Shown here: in pieces, positions 1 through 8,022 of the stretch
Position numbering within the stretch: position 1 is the stretch's first letter
How the letters are laid out: every line of letters starts with the position of its first letter
Assembly (NCBI GenBank): GCA_016284115.1
Contig: JAEEOD010000238.1
Span: 1-11,983, forward strand
Direction: 5' to 3'
Source of the DNA: Bacteroidaceae bacterium
GTDB taxonomy: Bacteria > Bacteroidota > Bacteroidia > Bacteroidales > Bacteroidaceae
Length of the DNA stretch: 11,983 nucleotides
Notes under the pieces: generated by a model
The model's database searches: none
Told to the model about the DNA's origin: nothing
What the model saw: only the letters and a program-made list of their open reading frames with translations
Translations under genes and position numbers: made by a program

Positions 1-350
1 AGACCCAGGTTCAGAATGGTATCCATCATACCAGGCATAGATGCACGTGCGCCAGAGCGAACGGACACCAGCAACGGGTTCTTTGGATCACCAAACTTGC
101 TGTTCATCAACTTCTCAATGTGAACTACTGCTTTTTCTACATCATCTTTCAAGAGAGCAATCACAGCTTCTTTGCCCTTCTGGAAATACTCGTTGCAGAC
201 TTCAGTAGTGATAGTGAAACCAGGAGGGACTGGAACACCAATCAGGTTCATCTCGGCGCAGTTTGCACCTTTACCACCCAACAGGTTGCGCATGTCAGCG
301 CGTCCTTCAGCCTGGCCGTTACCAAAAGTATAAACTCTTTTGTCTTCCAT
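1..350 (-). CDS. ppdK: Pyruvate, phosphate dikinase, N-terminal part (partial, runs off left edge)
   Basis: The first 116 residues of pyruvate phosphate dikinase are visible; the family usually has about 870-910. The enzyme interconverts pyruvate, ATP and phosphate with phosphoenolpyruvate, AMP and pyrophosphate in the cytoplasm. In anaerobic Bacteroidetes it links glycolysis and PEP supply. The start codon is at 350-348 and the protein begins [16 protein letters not shown]. Hallmarks of the N-terminal ATP-grasp (nucleotide-binding) domain follow: [12 protein letters not shown] near residues 23-34, [14 protein letters not shown] near 39-52, and [19 protein letters not shown] near 96-114, which holds the conserved arginine and the MPGMMDT segment. 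The phosphohistidine and PEP/pyruvate domains lie outside the window. No Shine-Dalgarno precedes the start; the leader is short and AT-rich. The gene is divergent from the rimP operon and has its own promoter-like box at 403-410. The identification is very secure. Confidence 0.95.
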   Translation of the reverse strand, partial: MEDKRVYTFGNGQAEGRADMRNLLGGKGANCAEMNLIGVPVPPGFTITTEVCNEYFQKGKEAVIALLKDDVEKAVVHIEKLMNSKFGDPKNPLLVSVRSGARASMPGMMDTILNLG

Positions 351-402
351 AATAAAAAAAGTTAGGTATTAAGTTTTAATTAATTTCGTCTGTATTAGGA
401 TG

Positions 403-410
403 CAAAGATA
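403..410 (-). promoter_or_regulatory. Putative -7 box of ppdK promoter
   Basis: Read on the minus strand this is TATCTTTG, an exact match to the Bacteroidetes -7 consensus TAnnTTTG, followed by C. It would give a 5' untranslated leader of roughly 45-50 nt before the ppdK start at 350. No TTG lies about 19 nt upstream; the minus strand there is an almost pure A tract instead. The -33 element is therefore weak or replaced by A-tract contacts. This is a motif match with sensible placement, not a mapped start site. Confidence 0.5.
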
Positions 411-472
411 AGTCCTTTTTTTTATTTTTTTTAGATTTTTATTCAAAAAAGACAGATAAAAGGCTGATTTAT

Positions 473-504
473 TTTGTAGAATGAGTTTTTATTCCTAAAT
501 TTGC
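473..504 (+). promoter_or_regulatory. Bacteroidetes-type promoter of the rimP-suf operon
   Basis: TTTG at 473-476, exactly 19 nt, then TAAATTTGC at 496-504. This fits the primary sigma factor consensus of Bacteroidetes (TTTG, N19-21, TAnnTTTGY) at every fixed position. The predicted transcription start is near 509-511, giving a leader of about 65 nt before rimP. No comparable consensus site was found in the short gaps further down the gene row, so this is the best candidate for driving the whole operon. Confidence 0.75.
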
Positions 505-522
505 AGCCGTAATGATGATTTG

Positions 523-548
523 AGGAGGGGCTTAGGGCTCCTTTTTTT
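523..548 (+). promoter_or_regulatory. Leader hairpin followed by T-run (possible attenuator) before rimP
   Basis: AGGAG at 523-527 can pair with CTCCT at 538-542, leaving a 10-nt G-rich loop, and a run of seven T covers 542-548. The arrangement resembles a short intrinsic terminator just downstream of the predicted transcription start. The 5' arm is also a strong Shine-Dalgarno-like sequence about 45 nt from the start codon, and the 3' arm resembles the 16S anti-Shine-Dalgarno. The stem is only 5 bp, or 6 with a G-T wobble, so termination would be inefficient. A regulatory role is inference. Confidence 0.35.
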
Positions 549-574
549 ATTGTAAAAAAGTTTTAGACGTAAGT

Positions 575-1042
575 ATGATTAACAAAGAGACAGTAGAAAA
601 CATCGCACAGGAATGGCTGGAAGGAAAGGATTACTTTCTGGTAGATGTAACACTGGGTAATGACAACAAGATCAGTGTTGAGATTGACCATCAGGATGGT
701 GTATGGATTGACGACTGCGCCGAGCTGAGCCGCTTCATCGAGGAAAAGTTGGGCGCTGAAGGCGAGGATTACGATCTGGAAGTAGGTTCTGCCGGACTGG
801 GACAGCCTTTTAAGGTGCTGCGCCAGTATGAGTGCCATGTTGGCAAGGAAGTGGAGACACTGACTACCGATGGTCGCAAGCTGAAAGGAATTCTCAAGGA
901 GGTAGATGCAGACCATGTGGTGATTACCGTTCAGCAGAAAATCAAACCAGAAGGTGCAAAGAGACCTAAACTGACGGATGTTGACATCTGTCTGAAAATG
1001 GATGAAATAAAATATACTAAATACATAATCAGCTTTAAATAA
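575..1042 (+). CDS. rimP: Ribosome maturation factor RimP
   Basis: RimP binds the 30S precursor and helps its final assembly in the cytoplasm. The 155-residue product has the usual family length (E. coli about 150). The N-terminal alpha/beta domain covers roughly residues 1-85 and ends in YDLEVGSAGLGQPFKVLRQY (66-85), the local form of the family signature YxLEVSSPGLxRPL. A C-terminal SH3-like beta domain follows (about 87-155), with GRKLKGILKEVDADHVVITV as its core. The last 15 residues are Lys/Tyr-rich. It is the first gene of the long operon, as rimP is in most bacteria, and nusA begins only 2 bp after its stop. No Shine-Dalgarno lies upstream; the ATG follows an AT-rich stretch, normal for Bacteroidetes. 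Identification rests on the signature plus the rimP-nusA-infB context. Confidence 0.95.
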   Translation: MINKETVENIAQEWLEGKDYFLVDVTLGNDNKISVEIDHQDGVWIDDCAELSRFIEEKLGAEGEDYDLEVGSAGLGQPFKVLRQYECHVGKEVETLTTDGRKLKGILKEVDADHVVITVQQKIKPEGAKRPKLTDVDICLKMDEIKYTKYIISFK

Positions 1043-1044
1043 TT

Positions 1045-2307
1045 ATGGCTAAGAAAGCAGAAACTGTGAGCATGATTGAAACCTTTAAGGATTTCAAAGA
1101 ATCACAAAGCATTGACCGCACTACGCTGGTGAGCGTAATGGAGGAGAGTTTCCGCAGCGTAATCGCAAAGATTTTCGGCTCGGATGAGAACTACGACGTG
1201 ATTGTGAACCCTGACAAGGGTGACTTGGAGATAAGAAGAAACCGCGAGGTGGTGCCTGATGGTGAAGTTACCGATCCCAACCTTCAGATCTCACTCTCTG
1301 AAGCACGTCAGATTGATGAGGACTATGAAGTGGGTGAGGAAGTTACTGACGAGGTGGATTTCAGCAAGTTTGGTCGCCGTGCCATTCTGAACCTGCGTCA
1401 GACATTGAGCAGTAAGATCTTGGAGCTGCAGAAAGATGCTATCTACAACCGTTATTCAGATAAGGTAGGTACCATCGTGAGTGCTGAGGTTTATCAGATA
1501 TGGAAGAAAGAAATGCTGCTGCTCGACGAGGATGGCAACGAGTTGTTGCTGCCTAAGACTGAGCAGATTCCGACCGACTTCTACCGCAAGGGTGAGACTG
1601 CCAGAGCGGTGGTGGCTCGTGTGGAGAACAAGAACAACAACCCCAAGATTATTCTGAGCCGTACCAGTCCGCTGTTCCTGCAGCGCCTGTTTGAGATTGA
1701 GGTGCCTGAAATCAACGACGGCCTCATCACTATTCGCAAGATTGCCCGCATCCCTGGTGAAAGAGCCAAGATTGCTGTTGAGAGCTACGACGACCGCATT
1801 GATCCAGTAGGCGCTTGCGTGGGTGTGAAGGGTAGCAGAATTCATGGTATCGTGCGTGAATTGAGAAACGAGAACATCGACGTGATCAACTACACCTCTA
1901 ACACCGCACTGTTCATCCAACGTGCTCTGAGTCCTGCTCATGTTAGTAGCATCAAACTCAATGAGGAAGAGCGTAAGGCTGAGGTTTATCTAAAGCCTGA
2001 GGAAGTAAGTTTGGCTATCGGTAAGGGTGGTATGAACATTAAGCTGGCTTGTATGCTAACTGACTATACCATTGACGTATTCCGTGAACTGGAAGGTGAA
2101 GGAACGGAGGATGAGGATATCTATCTGGATGAGTTCCGTGATGAGATAGACGACTGGGTGATCGATGCATTCAAGGCTATCGGTATCGAGACTGCTAAGA
2201 CTGCACTGAATGCTCCTCGAGAGATGATCATCAAGAAAGCCGACCTCGAGGAAGAGACCGTTGACAACGTACTGGAGATCCTGCGAAAGGAATTTGAAGA
2301 GGATTAA
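1045..2307 (+). CDS. nusA: Transcription termination/antitermination factor NusA
   Basis: NusA binds RNA polymerase and nascent RNA. It controls pausing, intrinsic termination, antitermination and coupling to translation. The 420-residue protein has an N-terminal polymerase-binding domain (about 8-130), an S1 domain (about 138-205, starting DKVGTIVSAEVYQIWKKEM), KH1 (about 225-300) with the GVKGSR loop at 260-265, and KH2 (about 305-350) with the GKGG loop at 326-329. An acidic linker near 350-370 precedes a short helical C-terminus (370-420) that ends in an acidic EEFEED-like tail. It is shorter than the 495-residue E. coli protein because the two AR repeats are missing or reduced, which is usual outside the Proteobacteria. 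It starts 2 bp after rimP, so translational coupling is likely. Very secure. Confidence 0.97.
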   Translation: MAKKAETVSMIETFKDFKESQSIDRTTLVSVMEESFRSVIAKIFGSDENYDVIVNPDKGDLEIRRNREVVPDGEVTDPNLQISLSEARQIDEDYEVGEEVTDEVDFSKFGRRAILNLRQTLSSKILELQKDAIYNRYSDKVGTIVSAEVYQIWKKEMLLLDEDGNELLLPKTEQIPTDFYRKGETARAVVARVENKNNNPKIILSRTSPLFLQRLFEIEVPEINDGLITIRKIARIPGERAKIAVESYDDRIDPVGACVGVKGSRIHGIVRELRNENIDVINYTSNTALFIQRALSPAHVSSIKLNEEERKAEVYLKPEEVSLAIGKGGMNIKLACMLTDYTIDVFRELEGEGTEDEDIYLDEFRDEIDDWVIDAFKAIGIETAKTALNAPREMIIKKADLEEETVDNVLEILRKEFEED

Positions 2308-2337
2308 TAACTTAACAACTTTAAAACTTAGAATAGA

Positions 2338-5259
2338 GTGGCTGTTAGATTAAACAAAGTAACGAGAGATTTGAACGTTGGCATCAGTACCGCCGTAGAA
2401 TTCCTAAGGAAAAAGGGATATGAGGTGGAAGAGAACCCCAATGCCAAGATTACCGATGAGCAATTTGATTTGCTCAGGCAGGAATTCAGTACTGACAAGG
2501 ATCTGAAGGCTAAGTCTGATCAGTTCATTCTCGGAAGAAAAGAAAAGGATAAAGAAAAAGCGAAACCCGCTATTGCCATACAAGGCTATGAGCCTGCTCC
2601 TGAAAAAGAGAAGCAGAAGTTCAAACAGGTTGGTAGAATAGACCTTGACAAGTTGAACAAGCCTGCAAAGTCTGTTACTCCTAAACCTGAAACTACACCT
2701 GTAAGCGTAGAAACCAAAGCAAAAGAGGAAGTACGCAAACCAGCAGAAGAGCCAGTTGTTGAAAAGGCAAAAATTGTTGAACCTGCTCCAGTAGCAGAGA
2801 AGCCAGTTGTTGAAAAGCAGCAGGCACCTGCTCCTGAAAAGAAGCAAGATAATATCCCTGCCCAGCAGCAGATTCCTACCCATGAAACAGCACCTGTTGC
2901 CCCAAAGGTAGATGATAAAAAAGCTGAAAATGATGGCATCTTCCGTCTGAACACCGATGTAAAGGTAAGTAAACTGAACGTGGTGGGTCATGTGGATCTC
3001 GACCAATTGAACACCTCTACCCGTCCTAAGAAAAAGAGCAAGGAGGAAAGGAAGAAAGAACGTGATGAACGTGAGAAACTGCGCCAAAGTCAACGTCGCC
3101 AAATGAAAGAAGATATCATGAAGGAGATTCGTGGTACCGACACTGAGGAGAATGTGAAAGATCATAGCGACAAGCAAGAAGGTAAGAAAAAACGTGTGCG
3201 CATTGGCAAAGAGAAAGTGGATATCAAAAAGGCTGCACGTGAAGGCGATTTCAAGCGTAAGCGCGAAGAACAAACCGAGCGCAACGAAGGCAATAACAAT
3301 AACGGCAAGGGTAAGAAGAACAAAGACCGCTTCCGCAAGCCTGTGTTCAAGCAGGAAGTGAGCGAAGAGGATGTTACCAAGCAGGTAAAAGAAACTTTGG
3401 CTCGCCTCACCAACAAAACCAAGAGCAAGGGTGCCAAGTATCGCAAGGAAAAACGTGAGTTGGCTTCCGAGCGTCTGCTAGAACAGGAAAACTTGGAGAT
3501 GGAGGAAAGCAAGACCTTGAAGCTCACGGAGTTTGTTACAGCTAACGAGTTGGCCAACATGATGAACGTGCAAGTGACTCAGGTCATCGCTACCTGTATG
3601 AGCGTGGGTATCATGGTAAGTATCAACCAGCGATTGGATGCCGAGACCATCAACCTAGTGGCTGAAGAGTTTGGTTACAAGACCGAATATGTAAGCGCTG
3701 AGGTATCTCAGGCTGTGGTAGAAGAAGAAGACAATGCAGAAGACCTGATGCCACGAGCTCCTATCGTAACCGTGATGGGTCATGTGGATCATGGTAAGAC
3801 TTCATTACTCGACTATATCCGCAAGAGTAACGTGATTGCGGGTGAGGCTGGTGGTATTACCCAGCACATCGGTGCTTACAATGTGACGATGGAAGATGGG
3901 CGCAAGATTACTTTCCTCGATACCCCAGGTCACGAAGCATTTACCGCAATGCGTGCTCGTGGTGCTAAGGTAACTGATATCGCCATCATCATTGTGGCTG
4001 CTGACGACAGTGTGATGCCTCAGACACGTGAGGCTATCAACCATGCTGTAGCTGCTGGTGTGCCTATTGTATTTGCTATTAATAAGATTGATAAGCCTGG
4101 TGCTAACCCCGACAAGATTAAAGAAGAGCTGGCTGCTATGAACTTCCTTGTTGAGGAATGGGGTGGCAAGTACCAGAGTCAGGATATTAGTGCCAAGAAG
4201 GGTATTGGTGTGGAAGAACTGATGGAGAAGGTTCTGCTGGAGGCTGAAATATTGGAGCTGAAAGCTAATCCTAACCGCAAGGCTACAGGTTCCATTATCG
4301 AGTCTTCACTCGACAAGGGTCGTGGTTATGTAGCTACCGTGCTGGTGAGCAACGGTACACTGAAGATTGGCGACATCGTATTGGCTGGTTCAAATTTTGG
4401 TCGTGTGAAAGCTATGTTCAACGAGCGTAACCAGCGTATTGACAAGGCTTTGCCTGCTGAACCTGCTTTGATTTTAGGTTTGAATGGTGCTCCTGCTGCT
4501 GGTGACACATTCCATGTATTTGATACCGATCAGGAGGCACGTGAGATTGCCAACAAGCGTGAGCAACTGCAGCGTGAACAGGGGCTGCGTACTCAGAAGA
4601 TGTTGACTCTCGACGAGGTAGGCCGCCGATTGGCTTTGGGAGATTTCCACGAGCTGAACATTATCGTAAAGGGCGATGTGGACGGATCAGTAGAGGCTTT
4701 GAGCGACTCACTCATCAAGCTTTCTACCGACAAAATTCAAGTGAATGTGATACATCAGGGTGTTGGCCAGATTTCAGAGTCAGATGTTTCTTTGGCTGCT
4801 GCATCCGATGCTATCATCGTGGGCTTCCAAGTACGTCCTTCTGCTGGTGCCAGCAAGTTGGCTGAGCAGGAAGGTGTGGATATTCGCAAGTACTCTATCA
4901 TCTATGATGCTATAGAAGAAGTTAAGGCGGCTATGGAAGGTATGCTGGCTCCAACATTGAAGGAGCAGGTTACCTCTACTATCGAAGTGCGTGAGGTATT
5001 CAACATCAGTAAGGTAGGTATGGTAGCAGGTGCTATGGTGAAGACTGGTAAGGTGAAACGTACCGACAAGGCTCGTCTGATTCGTGATGGTATCGTTATC
5101 TATACTGGCAATATCAACGCTTTGAAGCGCTTCAAGGATGATGTGAAAGAAGTGGCTACTAACTTCGAGTGCGGTATTAGTCTGACCAATTGCAACGACC
5201 TGAAGGTGAACGATGTGATTGAAACTTTTGAGGAAATTGAGGTAAAGCAAACGCTGTAA
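2338..5259 (+). CDS. infB: Translation initiation factor IF-2, with GTG start
   Basis: IF2 is the GTPase that brings fMet-tRNA to the 30S subunit and promotes 50S joining. The 973-residue product starts at a GTG 30 bp after nusA; its start ([25 protein letters not shown]) matches what I recall of Bacteroidetes IF2. Residues 1-55 form a small IF2-associated domain. Residues 56-390 are low-complexity, rich in Lys, Glu, Pro and Arg, and include two copies of a G-[RH]-[IV]-DLD-[KQ]-LN motif (98-107, 216-225). A second IF2-N domain spans 394-452. The G domain carries G1 GHVDHGKT (481-488), G3 DTPGH (528-532), G4 NKID (582-585) and G5 SAK (618-620). Beta-barrel domain II (about 655-735), domain III (about 760-840) and the tRNA-binding C-terminal domain (about 875-973, with FECGI around Cys945) follow. 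All GTPase residues look intact. Confidence 0.97.
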   Translation: MAVRLNKVTRDLNVGISTAVEFLRKKGYEVEENPNAKITDEQFDLLRQEFSTDKDLKAKSDQFILGRKEKDKEKAKPAIAIQGYEPAPEKEKQKFKQVGRIDLDKLNKPAKSVTPKPETTPVSVETKAKEEVRKPAEEPVVEKAKIVEPAPVAEKPVVEKQQAPAPEKKQDNIPAQQQIPTHETAPVAPKVDDKKAENDGIFRLNTDVKVSKLNVVGHVDLDQLNTSTRPKKKSKEERKKERDEREKLRQSQRRQMKEDIMKEIRGTDTEENVKDHSDKQEGKKKRVRIGKEKVDIKKAAREGDFKRKREEQTERNEGNNNNGKGKKNKDRFRKPVFKQEVSEEDVTKQVKETLARLTNKTKSKGAKYRKEKRELASERLLEQENLEMEESKTLKLTEFVTANELANMMNVQVTQVIATCMSVGIMVSINQRLDAETINLVAEEFGYKTEYVSAEVSQAVVEEEDNAEDLMPRAPIVTVMGHVDHGKTSLLDYIRKSNVIAGEAGGITQHIGAYNVTMEDGRKITFLDTPGHEAFTAMRARGAKVTDIAIIIVAADDSVMPQTREAINHAVAAGVPIVFAINKIDKPGANPDKIKEELAAMNFLVEEWGGKYQSQDISAKKGIGVEELMEKVLLEAEILELKANPNRKATGSIIESSLDKGRGYVATVLVSNGTLKIGDIVLAGSNFGRVKAMFNERNQRIDKALPAEPALILGLNGAPAAGDTFHVFDTDQEAREIANKREQLQREQGLRTQKMLTLDEVGRRLALGDFHELNIIVKGDVDGSVEALSDSLIKLSTDKIQVNVIHQGVGQISESDVSLAAASDAIIVGFQVRPSAGASKLAEQEGVDIRKYSIIYDAIEEVKAAMEGMLAPTLKEQVTSTIEVREVFNISKVGMVAGAMVKTGKVKRTDKARLIRDGIVIYTGNINALKRFKDDVKEVATNFECGISLTNCNDLKVNDVIETFEEIEVKQTL
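2742..2817 (+). repeat. Imperfect 25-nt direct repeat inside infB linker
   Basis: The stretch 2742-2766 recurs at 2793-2817 with two mismatches; the core 2750-2766 is repeated exactly at 2801-2817. The spacing is 51 nt, 17 codons, so the frame is kept and both copies encode an AE(E/K)PVVEK peptide. A third motif, CCTGCTCCTGAAAA, occurs at 2593-2606 and 2827-2840. This looks like in-frame duplication within the unstructured Pro/Glu/Val-rich IF2 linker. Confidence 0.75.
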
Positions 5260-5262
5260 ACT

Positions 5263-5793
5263 ATGCAGATAATAGATATCATCATATTGGTTTTGGTGCT
5301 AGCTGGCGCTGTGGTGGGATTCCGCAAGGGTTTTATCAAGCAGCTAGCATCACTGGTAGGTCTCTTAGTAGGTCTGCTGGCAGCTAAGGCACTGTATGGC
5401 GTGGTAGGCGACCAGTTGATGGGAACCGTCACCTCTAGCTCTACCTTCGCACATGTCCTGGCCTTCATATTGATATGGATTGTAGTGCCCATTGTGTTCA
5501 CATTGGTGGCTTCTTTACTGACCAAGGCACTGGAGATTATCTCTTTGGGTTGGATTAACCGTTTGCTCGGTGCTGCTTTGGGAGCTGTGAAATGGTTGCT
5601 GTTTATCAGTCTGGCTATCTGTGCAATAGAGTATATCGACTCAGACAATAAAATCATTGAAAAGAACACCAAGGAGACATCTGCCTTTTATTATCCCGTA
5701 CGAGAGTTAGCAGGTTTATTCATGCCTGCCGTACAGGATTTTACAAAAGACATACTCAATGCTGAGCATGGAACAAAAGGACAGGAAATATAA
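5263..5793 (+). CDS. CvpA family membrane protein
   Basis: This is a 176-residue inner-membrane protein of the CvpA (colicin V production) family. Four hydrophobic segments are visible, about 4-21, 26-46, 64-86 and 101-123. The conserved GFRKGF motif sits between the first two (20-25), and [16 protein letters not shown] leads into the fourth. The C-terminal 50 residues are polar and probably cytoplasmic or periplasmic. E. coli CvpA has 162 residues with the same arrangement. The exact biochemical role of the family is unknown; it has been linked to colicin V export and envelope stress resistance. It begins 3 bp after the infB stop and its 3' end overlaps sufB, so it sits firmly between the translation genes and the suf genes. 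Family call strong, function open. Confidence 0.85.
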   Translation: MQIIDIIILVLVLAGAVVGFRKGFIKQLASLVGLLVGLLAAKALYGVVGDQLMGTVTSSSTFAHVLAFILIWIVVPIVFTLVASLLTKALEIISLGWINRLLGAALGAVKWLLFISLAICAIEYIDSDNKIIEKNTKETSAFYYPVRELAGLFMPAVQDFTKDILNAEHGTKGQEI

Positions 5794-7231
5794 AGACAAT
5801 GACTATGTGCGCAAGGTGGCGGAGGAGAAATACAAGTTTGGCTTCACCACTGATGTTCATACGGAAGTAATCGACAAAGGCCTTAACGAAGAGGTTGTGC
5901 GTTTGATTTCAGAAAAGAAAGAGGAGCCAGAATGGCTGCTGAATTTCCGACTGAAAGCATACCGATATTGGGTAAAGCAGACAATGCCCACTTGGGCACA
6001 CCTGCGCATTCCTGAAATCGATTACCAAGCTATCTCTTATTATGCTGACCCAACCAAGAAACGCAAGGATGAGGGCAAGAAAGAGATAGACCCCGAGTTG
6101 ATGAAAACCTTCGACAAGCTAGGCATTCCTCTAGAGGAACGTATGGCTCTAAGCGGCTTGGCTGTGGATGCCGTGATGGACTCGGTTTCTGTCAAAACTA
6201 CCTTCAAGGAACAATTGAAGGAGAAAGGCATCATCTTTTGCTCCATGAGTGAAGCGGTAAAAGAGCATCCTGACCTAGTTCAACAATACTTAGGTTCAGT
6301 AGTGCCTTATACCGACAACTTCTATGCAGCTTTGAACTCAGCTGTGTTCAGCGATGGCTCATTCGTGTATATTCCCAAGGGTATAAGATGCCCGATGGAG
6401 CTATCCACCTACTTCCGTATCAACGCAAGGAACACTGGCCAGTTTGAGCGTACATTGATTATTGCCGATGACGATGCATATGTGTCATACCTCGAGGGAT
6501 GCACTGCCCCTATGCGCGATGAAAACCAGCTACATGCTGCTATCGTGGAGATTGTGGTACATGAGAGAGCTGAAGTGAAATACAGCACAGTGCAGAATTG
6601 GTACCCAGGCGATGCTGAAGGTAAAGGCGGCGTATATAACTTTGTAACCAAACGCGGGCATCTGCGTGGTAATGACAGCAAGTTGTCGTGGACACAGGTA
6701 GAAACGGGTTCTGCCATCACGTGGAAATATCCTTCATGCATCTTGCAGGGTGACAACTCAACGGCAGAATTCTACAGCGTGGCAGTGACAAACAACTACC
6801 AGCAAGCTGACACGGGTACGAAAATGATTCATTTGGGTAAGAATACCCGCAGTACTATCGTGAGCAAAGGTATATCTGCTGGCAAGAGCGAGAACTCCTA
6901 CCGAGGATTAGTACGTGTGGCTGCTAAAGCCGACAATGCCCGCAATTATAGTCAATGTGACTCTTTGCTGTTGGGTGACAAGTGTGGCGCTCACACCTTT
7001 CCTTATATGGACATCCATAATGAAACGGCGATAGTGGAACATGAGGCTACGACCAGCAAAATCAATGAAGAGCAAATCTTCTATTGCAACCAACGAGGAA
7101 TATCAACAGAAGATGCCGTCGGACTGATTGTCAACGGCTATGCCAAAGAAGTGCTGAACAAGTTGCCTATGGAGTTTGCTGTGGAAGCACAAAAGTTGTT
7201 GAGCGTTTCATTGGAGGGAAGCGTTGGATAA
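5768..7231 (+). CDS. sufB: Fe-S cluster assembly scaffold protein SufB
   Basis: SufB is the main scaffold of the SufBC2D complex on which new iron-sulfur clusters are built with sulfur from SufS. The product has 487 residues from the ATG at 5768, close to the 495 of E. coli SufB; another in-frame ATG at 5759 would add three residues. Neither has a Shine-Dalgarno. The N-terminal helical part carries [13 protein letters not shown] and [16 protein letters not shown] motifs. The beta-helix core includes [20 protein letters not shown] and [21 protein letters not shown]. The functional region near residue 406 reads DKCGAHTFP, its Cys matching E. coli Cys405, followed by EHEATTSKI, whose Glu matches Glu434. 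The C-terminal SufC-binding helices end in [11 protein letters not shown]. The gene overlaps the end of cvpA by 26 bp and is followed after 24 bp by sufC. No sign of damage. Confidence 0.97.
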   Translation: MEQKDRKYKDNDYVRKVAEEKYKFGFTTDVHTEVIDKGLNEEVVRLISEKKEEPEWLLNFRLKAYRYWVKQTMPTWAHLRIPEIDYQAISYYADPTKKRKDEGKKEIDPELMKTFDKLGIPLEERMALSGLAVDAVMDSVSVKTTFKEQLKEKGIIFCSMSEAVKEHPDLVQQYLGSVVPYTDNFYAALNSAVFSDGSFVYIPKGIRCPMELSTYFRINARNTGQFERTLIIADDDAYVSYLEGCTAPMRDENQLHAAIVEIVVHERAEVKYSTVQNWYPGDAEGKGGVYNFVTKRGHLRGNDSKLSWTQVETGSAITWKYPSCILQGDNSTAEFYSVAVTNNYQQADTGTKMIHLGKNTRSTIVSKGISAGKSENSYRGLVRVAAKADNARNYSQCDSLLLGDKCGAHTFPYMDIHNETAIVEHEATTSKINEEQIFYCNQRGISTEDAVGLIVNGYAKEVLNKLPMEFAVEAQKLLSVSLEGSVG

Positions 7232-7255
7232 ATAACATTGAACATTTAGATTGAG

Positions 7256-8005
7256 ATGTTAGAGATAAAAGATTTACACGCCAGTGTGGCTGGCAAAGAA
7301 ATATTGAGAGGCATCAACCTGCAAGTAAAGCCAGGTGAGGTGCACGCCATTATGGGACCTAATGGTTCGGGCAAAAGTACCTTGTCATCCGTATTGGTGG
7401 GTAATCCACAATACGAAGTAACACAAGGAACTGTCATCTTCAACGGCAAGAACTTGCTAGAGTTAACTCCTGAAGACCGCAGTCATGAGGGGTTGTTCCT
7501 GAGTTTTCAATATCCTGTTGAGATTCCTGGCGTAAGCATGACCAACTTCATGCGTACTGCCATTAATGAAAAGCGCAAATACCTCAACCAACCTGCCCTC
7601 AGTGCTAGCGAATTCCTAAAATTTATGCGAGAAAAACGTGCCATTGTAGAGTTGGATAATAAACTGGCCAGTCGCTCAGTAAATGAAGGTTTCTCTGGTG
7701 GCGAAAAAAAACGTAACGAAATATTCCAGATGGCGATGCTCGAGCCCAAACTAAGTATCCTTGACGAGACCGACTCTGGCCTTGATATAGATGCTTTACG
7801 CATAGTGGCAGAGGGTGTCAATAAAATCAAGACTCCAGAAACCAGTTATATTGTCATTACCCACTACCAACGATTACTTGATTATATCAAGCCTGATATC
7901 GTACATGTGCTCTATCAAGGACGAATCGTTATGACCGCAGGCCCTAAGTTGGCACTAGAACTTGAGGAACGTGGGTACGACTGGATTAAAAACATGGAAG
8001 ACTAG
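7256..8005 (+). CDS. sufC: Fe-S cluster assembly ATPase SufC
   Basis: SufC is the cytosolic ABC-type ATPase that dimerises on SufB and SufD and drives opening of the scaffold for cluster assembly. The 249 residues match the family (E. coli 248). Visible motifs are Walker A GPNGSGKST (34-42, Lys40), Q-loop FQYP (Gln85), the SufC-type signature FSGGEKKR (146-153), Walker B LSILDE (166-171, Glu171), the D-loop DSGLD, and the switch histidine in ITHYQ (His203). These positions equal those of E. coli SufC. No transmembrane segment is present, which separates it from ordinary transporters. Its start follows sufB by 24 bp; its stop is about 12-18 bp before sufD. Very secure. Confidence 0.97.
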   Translation: MLEIKDLHASVAGKEILRGINLQVKPGEVHAIMGPNGSGKSTLSSVLVGNPQYEVTQGTVIFNGKNLLELTPEDRSHEGLFLSFQYPVEIPGVSMTNFMRTAINEKRKYLNQPALSASEFLKFMREKRAIVELDNKLASRSVNEGFSGGEKKRNEIFQMAMLEPKLSILDETDSGLDIDALRIVAEGVNKIKTPETSYIVITHYQRLLDYIKPDIVHVLYQGRIVMTAGPKLALELEERGYDWIKNMED

Positions 8006-8010
8006 GGTGT

Positions 8011-8016
8011 GAGGAG
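8011..8016 (+). promoter_or_regulatory. Shine-Dalgarno-like site deciding the sufD start
   Basis: GAGGAG sits directly against the ATG at 8017 but has a normal 6-nt spacing to the ATG at 8023. This favours the second ATG as the true start. Strong Shine-Dalgarno sites are uncommon in this window. Confidence 0.5.
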
Positions 8017-8022
8017 ATGACT

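Larger units (their letters stand above)
351..574. other. Divergent intergenic regulatory region between ppdK and rimP
   Basis: These 224 bp separate two divergently transcribed genes. The region is strongly AT-rich. It holds a minus-strand promoter-like box (403-410), a T8-A-T8 tract (416-432), a plus-strand promoter matching the Bacteroidetes consensus (473-504) and a hairpin followed by a T-run in the rimP leader (523-548). I see no tRNA, no convincing small protein and no known riboswitch. Confidence 0.8.

Noticed and set aside
120..365. Plus-strand open frame of about 81 codons at the left edge
   Set aside because: It lies opposite the N-terminal coding sequence of ppdK, which is unmistakable by motif on the minus strand.
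368..380. Small inverted repeat ATTAA-GTT-TTAAT in the ppdK leader
   Set aside because: Five A-T pairs in AT-rich DNA are expected by chance and would be too weak to matter.
1456..1941. Minus-strand open frame of about 161 codons inside nusA
   Set aside because: It is antisense to the highly conserved S1 and KH1 domains, with no recognisable domain or start signal; a shadow of codon bias.
2404..3273. Long open frame of about 289 codons on the minus strand, inside infB
   Set aside because: It is antisense to the Lys/Glu-rich IF2 linker, whose AAG/GAA/GAG codons read as Phe/Leu/Ser without stops. Its composition is an artefact-like run of Phe and Leu, and infB is certain.
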